From Micrococcales bacterium (GTDB lineage Bacteria; Actinomycetota; Actinomycetes; S36-B12; GCA-2699445): DNA of 40,320 bases. The stretch covers positions 1 to 40,320 of the forward strand of contig PAAU01000026.1 in the NCBI GenBank assembly GCA_002699445.1. Reading direction: 5' to 3'. The position numbers were made by a program, and so were the translations under genes. The stretch's first letter is position 1, and the number at the start of each line of letters is the position of its first letter. The notes under the pieces were generated by a model. That model was not told the DNA's origin, did not search any database, and saw only the letters and a program-made list of their open reading frames with translations. Of the stretch, positions 24,307 through 32,113 are shown one piece after another.

Positions 24307-25154
24307 CTCAATCCGATTTGCCGGTAACGGCACCGGAACCGCTCCCAGCCCCAGTCATCGACTCACACTGCCATCTGGATATCACCGAGGAATACAGCGG
24401 ACTCACGCCACTAGATGCCATCACAGCCGCAAGTGCAGTGGGAGTTTCCGGCATCGTCCAGGTTGGTGTAGATCTGGATTCTTCTCAACGCGCCGCGGCC
24501 CTGGCGCAGCGGGAGTCGAGCGTGGTGGCGGCGGTGGCGGTACACCCAAACGAAGCACCTGGGGTTCGCCAGTCTGGCAAGCTCGCGGAGCAACTCGATC
24601 AACTCGCTGAGCTTGCCGTTCTCCCGGATGTCGTTGCGGTAGGCGAAACGGGTATGGATTTCTATCGGACTGGCGAGTCGGGTCGAGAAGATCAAGAAGT
24701 GTCGTTTCGTGAGCACATCGGTCTAGCTCGGGCTACGAACCGCACGTTAGTGATTCACGATCGCGACGCCCATGACGCAGTCTTGCGGGTACTTGCGACT
24801 GAAGAGCTGCCGGAACGCGTGGTCTTCCATTGTTTCAGTGGTGATGCGGAGATGGCTCGAATCTGTTGCGAAGCAGGGTGGTTCTTGTCATTCCCTGGCG
24901 TCATCACATTTCGAAATGCGCCCGCGCTGCGTGAAGCGCTAACGGTTGCGAACCCGGATCAACTGTTGGTCGAAACGGATGCACCGTTCCTCACTCCCGC
25001 ACCTCAGCGGGGTCGGCCAAATGCGTCGTATCTGATGCCGCACACTGTGCGCGCAATGGCCGAAGAGATCGGGATGCCGTTGGATCAGCTCTGTCGAACT
25101 CTGCGGGACAACACGCTGCGGGCGTTTCGGATGCCGGCGGGTTTCACCGGATGA
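24303..25154 (+). CDS. tatD: TatD-family metal-dependent hydrolase
   Basis: A 283-residue TIM-barrel hydrolase, a nuclease in characterised members. Metal and catalytic motifs are in order: DSHCHLD (His22, His24), AVHPNE, GETGMDFYR, LVIHDRDAHDAV, FHCFSGD and ETDAPFLTP. The ATG overlaps the metG stop by four bases and has GAAGG six bases upstream, so the start is firm and translation is coupled. It ends in a 4-base overlap with rsmA. In mycobacteria rpfB lies between tatD and ksgA; here it is absent. Confidence 0.94.
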   Translation: MTQSDLPVTAPEPLPAPVIDSHCHLDITEEYSGLTPLDAITAASAVGVSGIVQVGVDLDSSQRAAALAQRESSVVAAVAVHPNEAPGVRQSGKLAEQLDQLAELAVLPDVVAVGETGMDFYRTGESGREDQEVSFREHIGLARATNRTLVIHDRDAHDAVLRVLATEELPERVVFHCFSGDAEMARICCEAGWFLSFPGVITFRNAPALREALTVANPDQLLVETDAPFLTPAPQRGRPNASYLMPHTVRAMAEEIGMPLDQLCRTLRDNTLRAFRMPAGFTG

Positions 25155-26008
25155 CCTTGCTGGGCGCCGCTGAGGTGCGGCGGCTGGCAGCGGCCGGCGA
25201 TATCCGTCCGAGCAAAGCGCGCGGCCAAAATTTTGTCGTCGACGGCAATACGATCCGTCGCATTGTGCGTTTGGCCGAGCTACCGAGAGGTGGCTCAGTA
25301 CTGGAAGTTGGCCCCGGATTGGGGAGCCTAACCCTAGGACTATTAGAGGCTGGCCACGACGTGGTGGCGGTGGAAGTGGATTCTCGGCTAGCCGAGATGC
25401 TGCCCGGTACGGTAGCCCGATTCGATCCCGACCGAGCTGAGCAGCTGCGGGTCATCACCGCAGACGCGATGACCTTGGACTCCGCTGGCGGGAATCCCAT
25501 CGCGTTGGTGGCGAACTTACCGTACAACGTGGCGGTGCCCGTCCTGTTGCATTGCCTGGCACAGTTTCCCTCTATTGAACGATGTTTGGTGATGGTCCAG
25601 TTGGAGGTAGCCGATCGGTTAGCGGCATCTCCTGGCTCGAAGGCCTACGGAGTGCCTAGCGTCAAATCAGCCTGGTACGGCCAGGTAGAAAGAGTAGGGA
25701 CCGTTCCACCCGCAGTATTCTGGCCGGTTCCGCGAGTCGAGAGCGGGCTCATCCGGATCGACTCCACTCCGCCGCCAGCGACTAGAGCGCCACGAGTCGC
25801 CGTGTTTCGATTGGTAGATGTGTTGTTCTCGCAGCGACGCAAGATGGTTCGGGCCACCCTGGGCGGGGCATTCGGACGGGAACCAGCTGCCGAAGCCTTG
25901 GGTGAGGCTGACGTCGACCCCACTGCGCGGCCCGAAGATCTGGAACTCAAGGACTTCTGTCGGCTTGCCGAATCGATTTCTGATGCAACGGGATCTAGTC
26001 TCGAGTGA
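25151..26008 (+). CDS. rsmA: 16S rRNA dimethyladenosine transferase RsmA/KsgA
   Basis: A 285-residue SAM-dependent enzyme that dimethylates A1518 and A1519 of 16S rRNA. SKARGQNFVVDGNTIRRIV is the N-terminal signature (21-39), VLEVGPGLGSLT the SAM loop (50-61), and NLPY (122-125) the catalytic motif. FSQRRKMVRATLGG near the C-terminus matches the family (usually FxxRRKxLRNxL). The start overlaps the tatD stop as ATGA. ispE starts one base after its stop. Confidence 0.96.
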   Translation: MTLLGAAEVRRLAAAGDIRPSKARGQNFVVDGNTIRRIVRLAELPRGGSVLEVGPGLGSLTLGLLEAGHDVVAVEVDSRLAEMLPGTVARFDPDRAEQLRVITADAMTLDSAGGNPIALVANLPYNVAVPVLLHCLAQFPSIERCLVMVQLEVADRLAASPGSKAYGVPSVKSAWYGQVERVGTVPPAVFWPVPRVESGLIRIDSTPPPATRAPRVAVFRLVDVLFSQRRKMVRATLGGAFGREPAAEALGEADVDPTARPEDLELKDFCRLAESISDATGSSLE

Positions 26009-26009
26009 A

Positions 26010-26927
26010 ATGCATGGTTCATTGAGAGTGCGGGTTCCCGCCAAGATCAATCTCAGTCTTGCCGTTGGGCCGCCTCGACCGGACGGATTCCATAATCTCG
26101 CAACGGTCTTTCAAGCCTTATCGCTATACGACACGGTGACGTTACGGGATCGCGCTGACGGAGCTGGCGTTCGTTTGACCATCTCGGGCAGTCAAGCTAA
26201 CCAAGTGCCAGTCGACGAGAAGAATCTCGCCTGGCAGGCAGCAGAACTTGCCGCAGAGCAAACAACGAGCAAGCCCGACCTCGACATAGACATTGAGAAG
26301 GGAATTCCGGTTGCTGGAGGGATGGCCGGTGGCAGCGCTGATGCGGCTGCTGTCCTCTTGGGTTGTTCAGCACTATGGGATATCGATGAAGATCTAGCGC
26401 CACTGGCGGCTCAACTGGGGTCGGATGTTCCCTTTGCCTTGGTCGGCGGAACTGCTGTGGGCCAAGGGCGTGGGGAACAAGTCGCTTCAGCCATGACGCG
26501 TGGCAAATTCCACTGGGTGCTGGCGTTGTCGGACGGTGAACTTGCCACACCGAAGGTGTATGCCGAGATTGACCGGTTGCGAGGAGATCAGCCGGTACTT
26601 GAACCGGTGATAGCGGAGGATGTGGTGCGGGCGGTGCGGACGGGTGATGCAACCGCACTTGGTGCGGCTTTGACGAATGATCTTCAGCCCGCTGCCTTGT
26701 CACTGATGCCTGCACTAGCTGCTCTCTTGGAGTTAGGGCCCGAGCACGGTGCCTTGGGTTCCATCATTTCCGGCAGCGGTCCGACGTGCGCTTTCCTAGT
26801 TTCTGACGAAGAGGCGGCATTGGAGTTAACGGTTGCGCTAAGCGCGTCGGGATTGTGCCGGACCGTACGCCAAGCCTCGGCACCGGTCCCGGGTGCAACT
26901 GTCGTGAGTAGGGATACCCCCATCTAA
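26010..26927 (+). CDS. ispE: 4-diphosphocytidyl-2-C-methyl-D-erythritol kinase
   Basis: A 305-residue GHMP kinase of the non-mevalonate isoprenoid pathway, phosphorylating the CDP-methylerythritol 2-hydroxyl. VRVPAKINLSLAVGPPRPDGFHNL opens the protein, PVAGGMAGGSADAAAVLL (100-117) is the ATP loop and GSIISGSGPTCAFL the third GHMP motif. The ATG at 26010 is one base after the rsmA stop; a nearby TTG would also fit. It ends the rightward operon, five bases before the convergent TetR gene. Confidence 0.95.
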   Translation: MHGSLRVRVPAKINLSLAVGPPRPDGFHNLATVFQALSLYDTVTLRDRADGAGVRLTISGSQANQVPVDEKNLAWQAAELAAEQTTSKPDLDIDIEKGIPVAGGMAGGSADAAAVLLGCSALWDIDEDLAPLAAQLGSDVPFALVGGTAVGQGRGEQVASAMTRGKFHWVLALSDGELATPKVYAEIDRLRGDQPVLEPVIAEDVVRAVRTGDATALGAALTNDLQPAALSLMPALAALLELGPEHGALGSIISGSGPTCAFLVSDEEAALELTVALSASGLCRTVRQASAPVPGATVVSRDTPI

Positions 26928-26932
26928 CGGCG

Positions 26933-27577
26933 CTAACGCGTGGTCAGGCGGGGCTCTGCGTTGAGGTGGCTTAGGCCGTTCCACGCGAGATTCACTAAGT
27001 TCGCTACAACGACATCTTTGCGTGGCTTACGGACATCGAGCCACCATTGACCAGTCAGAGCGACCATGCCGATCAGCATTTGTGAATACATTTGGGAAAG
27101 TTTTGGGCTGTATCCGCGCTTCTTAAACTGGGCAGCGAGGATGTGATCCGTTTCAGTTGCCACTTCCACGATGAGACTCGCGAAACTTCCCGATGACTGC
27201 GATACCGGTGAGTCTCTGACCAAAATACGAAAGCCGTCTGTCTCGTCTTCGATGTAGTCAAACAACGCTAACCCCGCCTGCTCTAAGAGTTGGCGGGGGT
27301 GATCTCCGGTCAAGGAGGAGACGATTCGTCCCAGGAGGTTGTTCATTTCCCGGTCTACGATCACCGCGTAGAGGCCCTCTTTCCCGCCGAAATGCTCGTA
27401 TACCACGGGCTTTGACACCTTAGCGTCGTGAGCTATTTCCTCGACACTGACCGCTTCGTAACCCTTCTTGGCGAAGAGGTGTCGTCCAACCCCAATTAAT
27501 TGTTCCCGACGTTGGCTACCACTCATTCGGACCCGAGGTTCCGGGTCCGAATGAGGTAGTGGCGTTCGGTCAGTCAT
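26933..27577 (-). CDS. TetR-family transcriptional regulator of the desaturase unit
   Basis: A 214-residue repressor. Residues 21-70 are the TetR DNA-binding domain (REQLIGVGRHLFAKKGYEAVSVEEIAHDAKVSKPVVYEHFGGKEGLY; helix-turn-helix about 43-62). The rest is an all-helical ligand domain with no recognisable ligand motif. It lies nine bases after the desaturase gene on the same strand and corresponds to Rv1019, next to this block in mycobacteria. Acyl-CoA or fatty-acid sensing, as in other desaturase regulators, is likely but inferred. Start at 27577 is supported by TAGGCT six bases upstream; an internal ATG at 27526 would drop 17 residues before the domain. Confidence 0.88.
   Translation of the reverse strand: MTDRTPLPHSDPEPRVRMSGSQRREQLIGVGRHLFAKKGYEAVSVEEIAHDAKVSKPVVYEHFGGKEGLYAVIVDREMNNLLGRIVSSLTGDHPRQLLEQAGLALFDYIEDETDGFRILVRDSPVSQSSGSFASLIVEVATETDHILAAQFKKRGYSPKLSQMYSQMLIGMVALTGQWWLDVRKPRKDVVVANLVNLAWNGLSHLNAEPRLTTR
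27522..27555. repeat. 14-bp perfect inverted repeat inside the 5' end of the TetR gene
   Basis: CTCATTCGGACCCG and its exact complement CGGGTCCGAATGAG are separated by six bases. It encodes part of PHSDPEPRVRMSG. The second possible start (27526) lies in one arm. It could be an RNA hairpin limiting translation or a DNA operator. Confidence 0.8.
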
Positions 27578-27583
27578 CTGCGC

Positions 27584-27589
27584 AGCCTA
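27584..27589 (-). promoter_or_regulatory. Possible -10 box for the TetR gene, overlapping the desaturase stop codon
   Basis: TAGGCT (27589 to 27584) ends six bases before the ATG at 27577; its TAG is also the desaturase stop. The identical hexamer with the same spacing precedes the CysQ gene at 32711. Confidence 0.35.
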
Positions 27590-28630
27590 CTGAGGTTGGC
27601 TAGATTCCTGGGATTGCTTGGGTTCGGGGGCGTTCCGGGACTCCTTGGCGTCCTCTGCGTCGGCAGCCAAGAGAGCGCCGCTGATGCGCACCGGCTGATC
27701 AGGATCAACCAGCTTGCTTCTCACCCGATCCTCACTGGGCCAGCGAACCCGACTCACCCAACCGCGCCGTTCCATGAAGCGGATGGCGGCAGCGCTGGGA
27801 TCAATTTGGCTCCACAGCACGCCATGACGAGCAGATGTGGGATCAGCGTGGTGGTAGTTGTGCCAGGACTCGCCTAAGGCGGGTATGGCTAACCACGCGA
27901 CGTTGCCGGCGTGGTCTCGAGTCTTGAACGGACGCTTGCCGGTGATGTGGCAGATCGAGTTGATGCTCCAAGTGATTTGGTGCACAAGGGCCAATCTGAC
28001 TACGCCAGCCCAGAACAGGGCCTGGAATGCGCCGGCCCACGACATGGTGATCAGGCCGCCCATGATCGCGGGTAGCAGCAAAGTGGCAGCGACTAGCAGC
28101 GGGAACAGGCGAGAAATCCGGTGGATCATTGGATCCTTCAGGAGGTCAGGCGCGTATTTCTGCACGTCGGTCAAATCATCTGCCAAGAGCCATCCCATGT
28201 GAGAGTGCCAAAAGCCTCTAGCGACGTCCCGAGTTGAGGTGCCATAGCGCCACGGCGAATGTGGATCGCCCTCTTGGTCGGAGTTTGAGTGATGTTTGCG
28301 ATGGTCGGCGACCCAGTCTGCGACGCTACCTTGAACAGCCAGCGAACCAGCTATCGCGAGCGCGAAACGGGCCGGCTTATTAGCGCGAAAAGAGCCGTGT
28401 GTGAAGTACCGATGGAAGCCTATTGTGATGCCGCCAGCGGTCAGTACATAGAAGAACGCAGCGAGCCCCACGTCTAGCCAACTGATCCAACCGCTCAAGG
28501 CGATAGGTAGCCCGACGAGGAGTGCGAGCAGTGGACCAAGGATGAATAGGGCGACCACCCAACGTGGTCCGCGGGAATGCTCTGTGGCGGCTTCTTCGAT
28601 GTCTGCCGGCGTTTGTGTTGATGAGAACAT
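27587..28630 (-). CDS. Fatty-acid (acyl-CoA) desaturase
   Basis: A 347-residue membrane di-iron desaturase that would introduce a double bond into acyl chains, likely delta-9. The three His boxes are HRYFTH (73-78), HRKHH (110-114) and HNYHH (257-261), in the order and spacing of stearoyl-CoA-type desaturases. Four hydrophobic helices flank them. The C-terminal 30 residues are Glu/Ser/Gln-rich. ATG 28630 is chosen; a TTG two codons upstream is possible. It heads a two-gene unit with its TetR regulator and has an inverted repeat in its promoter, so autoregulated membrane-lipid control is likely. Confidence 0.93.
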   Translation of the reverse strand: MFSSTQTPADIEEAATEHSRGPRWVVALFILGPLLALLVGLPIALSGWISWLDVGLAAFFYVLTAGGITIGFHRYFTHGSFRANKPARFALAIAGSLAVQGSVADWVADHRKHHSNSDQEGDPHSPWRYGTSTRDVARGFWHSHMGWLLADDLTDVQKYAPDLLKDPMIHRISRLFPLLVAATLLLPAIMGGLITMSWAGAFQALFWAGVVRLALVHQITWSINSICHITGKRPFKTRDHAGNVAWLAIPALGESWHNYHHADPTSARHGVLWSQIDPSAAAIRFMERRGWVSRVRWPSEDRVRSKLVDPDQPVRISGALLAADAEDAKESRNAPEPKQSQESSQPQ

Positions 28631-28635
28631 ACTCA

Positions 28636-28664
28636 ACCGTAACTTACGACACCGTAGGTTACAA
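28636..28664 (-). promoter_or_regulatory. Promoter with embedded inverted repeat: probable TetR operator
   Basis: On the - strand TTGTAA (28664 to 28659), 17 bases, then TACGGT (28641 to 28636) form a good promoter ending five bases before the desaturase ATG. Within it lies a 10-4-10 inverted repeat at 28639-28662: GTAACTTACG, acac, CGTAGGTTAC, with one mismatched pair. Size and position suit a TetR dimer blocking RNA polymerase. Confidence 0.65.
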
Positions 28665-28713
28665 GACCCTCTATAGTGGCTATGGCATTATGGTGCATCG
28701 CGGGACACCGCAA

Positions 28714-28784
28714 TCCGCCGTGGGGTAATGGCAGCCCGACAGCCTTTGAAGCTGGAGGTCCAGGATCGAGACCTGGCGGCGGAG
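28714..28784 (+). tRNA. tRNA-Gln, anticodon TTG
   Basis: A 71-base cloverleaf: acceptor TCCGCCG with CGGCGGA, discriminator G73, D stem GGG/CCC, anticodon loop CTTTGAA (anticodon TTG, reads CAA) and T stem CCAGG/CCTGG. The T loop is ATCGAGA, with A in place of the near-universal T54, and the outer anticodon-stem pair is A27:G43. No CCA is encoded. Confidence 0.93.
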
Positions 28785-28789
28785 CACAA

Positions 28790-28806
28790 GCCCGGCTTAT
28801 CCGGGC
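28790..28806 (+). terminator. Hairpin just after tRNA-Gln
   Basis: GCCCGG, CTTAT, CCGGGC make a 6-bp stem starting five bases after the tRNA. No T-run follows. It may end or process the tRNA transcript. Confidence 0.4.
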
Positions 28807-28861
28807 ATACGTTAACGGGATACGCTGCCGTGTCAGATCCAGCATGCCTGAAAGGGATCAG

Positions 28862-30307
28862 ATGTCGGCTCAACCGTCAGTAGTAGTGGTGCTTGCCGCG
28901 GGCGAAGGCACCCGAATGAAATCGACCACTCCAAAAGTGCTGCACGAGGTCTGTGGTCGCTCTTTGGTAGGTCACGTCGTCGTTAACGCTCGATCCGTGG
29001 GTGCCGAACGAATCGTGGTCGTCGTCGGCCACGGCCGTGAATCGGTAGAAGCGCACCTCGCAGAGCTGGACAGTGAACTGTTGACCGCAGTGCAATCGGA
29101 GCGGCGAGGTACCGGACATGCGGTACGGATGGCGCTGCAGGAGTTAGTGGAGCGTGGCATCACTCCTGCGGGTGGACCTGTGGTGGTAGTTGCAGGTGAC
29201 GCCCCCTTACTGGGTGATGCAGCTCTAGAGCAACTACTTGCCCGGCATGCTGCCGCAGATGCCGCCGTCACTGTGCTCAGCGCCGTGCTAGCGGATGCAA
29301 CCGGTTATGGCCGGTTAGTGCGCGCCGAAGATGATTCCGTATCCGCGATCGTTGAGCATCGAGATGCCAGCGAAGAGGTGCTGGCCATTAATGAGGTCAA
29401 TAGCGGCACATACGCCTTCGACCCGCAGTTCCTGTTGGCCTCGATTGGTCGCCTCTCCACGGAAAACTCCCAAGGCGAGGAGTACCTCACCGATCTGGTG
29501 GAAATCGCACGGCAGGATGGATTGAGCGTTGCGGCTGTTGCGGCGCCGGATCCCGCCGACATCATGGGCGTCAACAACCGCGTGCAGCTAGCCGAAGTGG
29601 AAGCGGTGATGCAGGCGCGGATAAACAGATCCTGGATGCTGGCCGGTGTGACCATGCGCGATCCAGCGTCAACTTACATCGATGTCGACGTTGATTTGGC
29701 GGCAGACGTGGTGGTGGAGCCTGGCACCCACCTGAGAGGTGCCAGCACGGTTGCTTCCGGTGCGGTCATAGGTCCCGATAGCACTTTGATCGACACCGAA
29801 GTCGGATCGGGCTCCACTGTTGATCGCTCCCACTGTCTTTTAGCAATCGTAGGAGCTAACTGCGAAGTAGGTCCGTTCACTCGACTACGGCCCGGTGCGG
29901 AACTGGCTGCTGGCGCAAAAGCAGGATCATTTGTCGAGATCAAGAACAGCCACATCGGACCGGGTGCCAAAGTGCCTCATCTGTCTTACGTCGGAGACGC
30001 GGACGTGGGTGCCGGCACCAATATCGGGGCAGCAACCATCGTGGTCAACTATGACGGTGTAGCCAAACATCGCACCGTCGTGGGTGATGAAGTGCGTATC
30101 GGAAGTGACACTATGTTGGTGGCACCGGTCGAAGTCGGTGACGGTGCCTACACTGCCGCGGGATCGGTCATCACGGAAGATGTGCCAGCTGGCTCACTGG
30201 CAGTGGCACGAGGTAGGCAACGCAATGTGGAGGGGTGGGTCGAACGTAATCGACCTGGTTCAGCTGCAGCCCAAGCGGCCGCGGCTAAGGAAGAAGGCAG
30301 CAAATGA
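28862..30307 (+). CDS. glmU: Bifunctional GlmU: N-acetylglucosamine-1-phosphate uridylyltransferase and glucosamine-1-phosphate acetyltransferase
   Basis: A 481-residue enzyme making UDP-GlcNAc for peptidoglycan. The uridylyltransferase half starts VVVLAAGEGTRMKSTTPKVLH and has GDAPLL and EVNSGTYAF. The C-terminal left-handed beta-helix has GPFTRLRPGAEL, GSFVEIKNS, LSYVGDADVGAGTNIG (acetyl-transfer His and Gly-Ala-Gly-Thr region) and NYDGVAKH. A short Ala-rich tail ends the protein. The ATG at 28862 has AAGGGA four bases upstream; ATG at 28844 is in frame but poorer. It overlaps prs as ATGA. Confidence 0.96.
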   Translation: MSAQPSVVVVLAAGEGTRMKSTTPKVLHEVCGRSLVGHVVVNARSVGAERIVVVVGHGRESVEAHLAELDSELLTAVQSERRGTGHAVRMALQELVERGITPAGGPVVVVAGDAPLLGDAALEQLLARHAAADAAVTVLSAVLADATGYGRLVRAEDDSVSAIVEHRDASEEVLAINEVNSGTYAFDPQFLLASIGRLSTENSQGEEYLTDLVEIARQDGLSVAAVAAPDPADIMGVNNRVQLAEVEAVMQARINRSWMLAGVTMRDPASTYIDVDVDLAADVVVEPGTHLRGASTVASGAVIGPDSTLIDTEVGSGSTVDRSHCLLAIVGANCEVGPFTRLRPGAELAAGAKAGSFVEIKNSHIGPGAKVPHLSYVGDADVGAGTNIGAATIVVNYDGVAKHRTVVGDEVRIGSDTMLVAPVEVGDGAYTAAGSVITEDVPAGSLAVARGRQRNVEGWVERNRPGSAAAQAAAAKEEGSK

Positions 30308-31302
30308 GTACCCAAAACGGCGGCATCACTCTCGCAGCACAAAAGCGGCTGCTAGTGAGTGCAGGGCGATCACATCCTGAACTCGCCGAAGAGGTCGCTG
30401 CTCAACTCGGCGCTGAGTTGAGTCCAATCACTGCCCGCGACTTTGCCAACGGCGAGATGTTTGTGCGTTTTGAGGAATCAGTGCGGGGCTGCGATGTCTT
30501 CATTCTGCAAACGCATACCGATCCGTTGAACAAATGGATCATGGAGCAGCTCATCATGGTGGACGCTGCGAAACGTGCTTCCGCCAAGCGCATCACTGTC
30601 GTCGCTCCTTTCCTGGGGTACGCCCGTCAGGACAAGAAGCACCGGGGTCGGGAGCCGATCACTGCTCGACTCATGATGGATCTGTTGCGAACCGCTGGTG
30701 CCGATCGAGTGATGACCGTGGATCTGCACACGAGTCAGATTCAGGGCTTTTTCGATGGGCCCGTGGATCACCTTTTCGCGTTGCCCATGTTGTCGGATTA
30801 TGTGAAACAGCACTACGGGGATGAACCGATCACCGTCGTTTCGCCGGATGCTGGGCGAGTTCGAGTGGCAGAGCGCTGGACTGACGTCTTGGGATCGCCG
30901 TTGGCGATCATTCATAAGCGCCGGGACCCAGACGTCCCCAACGAGGTCAGAGTCTTTGAGGTCGTCGGCGATGTCAGAGACCGACTTTGCGTCGTGGTGG
31001 ATGACATGATTGATACCGGCGGCACCATAGCCAAGGCCGCCGAAACGCTTTTCGAAAACGGAGCGCGAGACGTTGTCGTTACTGCCACTCACGGAATCTT
31101 GAGCGATCCTGCCGCGAAACGATTAGCAGCCTCAGGCATCGCAGAGGTGGTGGTTACGAACACCCTGCCGATCCCCGAGGAAAGGTATTTTGACCAACTC
31201 ACCGTGCTGTCTATTGCCCCCGTTTTGGCGAAAGCCATCCGTGAGGTGTTCTCCGACGGCTCAGTGACTCAGATGTTTGAGATACCCAACGCCGACATCT
31301 AG
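30304..31302 (+). CDS. prs: Ribose-phosphate pyrophosphokinase (PRPP synthetase)
   Basis: A 332-residue enzyme making PRPP from ribose 5-phosphate and ATP for nucleotides, His, Trp and, in actinobacteria, decaprenyl-phosphate arabinose. FANGEMFVRFEESVRGCDVFILQ, YARQDKKHRGREPITA, VDLHTSQIQGFF (metal-binding DLH) and VVVDDMIDTGGTI (PRPP loop) appear in standard order. The 15 extra N-terminal residues are common. Translation is coupled to glmU by a 4-base overlap. Confidence 0.97.
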   Translation: MSTQNGGITLAAQKRLLVSAGRSHPELAEEVAAQLGAELSPITARDFANGEMFVRFEESVRGCDVFILQTHTDPLNKWIMEQLIMVDAAKRASAKRITVVAPFLGYARQDKKHRGREPITARLMMDLLRTAGADRVMTVDLHTSQIQGFFDGPVDHLFALPMLSDYVKQHYGDEPITVVSPDAGRVRVAERWTDVLGSPLAIIHKRRDPDVPNEVRVFEVVGDVRDRLCVVVDDMIDTGGTIAKAAETLFENGARDVVVTATHGILSDPAAKRLAASGIAEVVVTNTLPIPEERYFDQLTVLSIAPVLAKAIREVFSDGSVTQMFEIPNADI

Positions 31303-31374
31303 CACCGGCCTATCCGGGGCCCCCGACTATTCAGTGTTGTGAACAGTCACGGGTGCGCCGGCAGGTAGGTGGAT

Positions 31375-31403
31375 TTGGGAATCTCGGTCTGGGGTTCTAT
31401 ATT
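31375..31403 (+). promoter_or_regulatory. Promoter of the rplY-pth unit
   Basis: TTGGGA, a 17-base spacer, then TATATT give the best -35/-10 pair in the window. It predicts a leader of about 90 bases before the rplY ATG. Confidence 0.6.
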
Positions 31404-31410
31404 TGTCATG

Positions 31411-31435
31411 CCTCGGCGAGGGTGGCCTAACCACC
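31411..31435 (+). promoter_or_regulatory. Hairpins at the start of the rplY leader
   Basis: CCTC-ggc-GAGG (31411-31421) and GGTGG-cctaa-CCACC (31421-31435) share one base and sit at the 5' end of the predicted leader. They could take part in autogenous control by bL25; no known leader class was recognised. Confidence 0.3.
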
Positions 31436-31501
31436 GTTATCGACGCGGCGGGTTCGCACGGTCGAGGCGCGATTACCCGCTGCCGACCGAGGAGACCATA
31501 G

Positions 31502-32113
31502 ATGTCCCAGGATGTTCGGATTAGCGCCGACGAGCGCGAAGATTTCGGCAAGGGCGCGGCCCGACGCTATCGGCGTGAAGGTTTGGTGCCCGCCGTTATG
31601 TACGGTTCCGGAAGCAAACTGCGACACATCACCCTGCCAGGACACGAGTTGGACCTCGCGCTGCGTATCCCTCGCGTGGTGCTGGAAGTCAGCATCAGCG
31701 GCAAAGAAGAAATCGTAGTTGCTCCCTCGGACGTGCAGCGTGACGTTATTAGGGACCACTTGCTCCACGTGGATCTCCTTCTTCTCAGTGACGCCGAGGT
31801 CGCGGAACGCCACGCCTTCGCCGACGCACTAGCCCGCGCCGAGGCTACTGCCGAGGAAGCCGGTCTTGATCCACTGCAGGCATCCAGCGTCATCGAAGAG
31901 GCTGCCGCCAATGGCGAAGATCTCGCCGATGTTGCCGATCGCATCGTCGAAATCCTCGAAGAGCGGGCGCGCGTCATGGCCGAAGCTGCCGCCGCGGCCG
32001 CTGCTGCCGAAGCCGCTGCTGCCGAAGCCGCTGCTGCCGCAGAGGCGCTGGAAGGCGATGAGGCTGCTGAGGGTGCCGATGCCGCTGAGGGCGACGAAGC
32101 CGACGAGGAGTGA
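31502..32113 (+). CDS. rplY: Ribosomal protein bL25 (CTC-like) with a helical, Ala-rich C-terminus
   Basis: A 203-residue 5S-rRNA-binding protein. Residues 1-93 are a normal L25 domain: GKGAARRYRREGLVPAVMYG, DLALR, SDVQRDVIRDHLLHVDLL. The usual CTC/TL5 second domain (about 90 residues of beta sheet) is not seen. Instead residues 96-160 are charged and helix-prone (DAEVAERHAFADALARAEAT...VADRIVEILEERARVM), followed by an Ala/Glu tract and an acidic tail. The reading frame is clean through to the pth overlap, so this is not a frameshift. GAGGAG seven bases before the ATG supports the start. Confidence 0.88.
   Translation: MSQDVRISADEREDFGKGAARRYRREGLVPAVMYGSGSKLRHITLPGHELDLALRIPRVVLEVSISGKEEIVVAPSDVQRDVIRDHLLHVDLLLLSDAEVAERHAFADALARAEATAEEAGLDPLQASSVIEEAAANGEDLADVADRIVEILEERARVMAEAAAAAAAAEAAAAEAAAAAEALEGDEAAEGADAAEGDEADEE
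31997..32041 (+). repeat. 15-bp tandem repeat, three units, within rplY
   Basis: GCCGCTGCTGCCGAA occurs twice and a third time with one change (final GCA). It encodes AAAAE units of the Ala-rich tract and could vary in length by slippage. Confidence 0.85.

Noticed and set aside
30478-31092. A 204-codon - strand frame antisense to prs
   Set aside because: prs is unmistakable on the + strand; the antisense frame has no motif and no ribosome site was seen.
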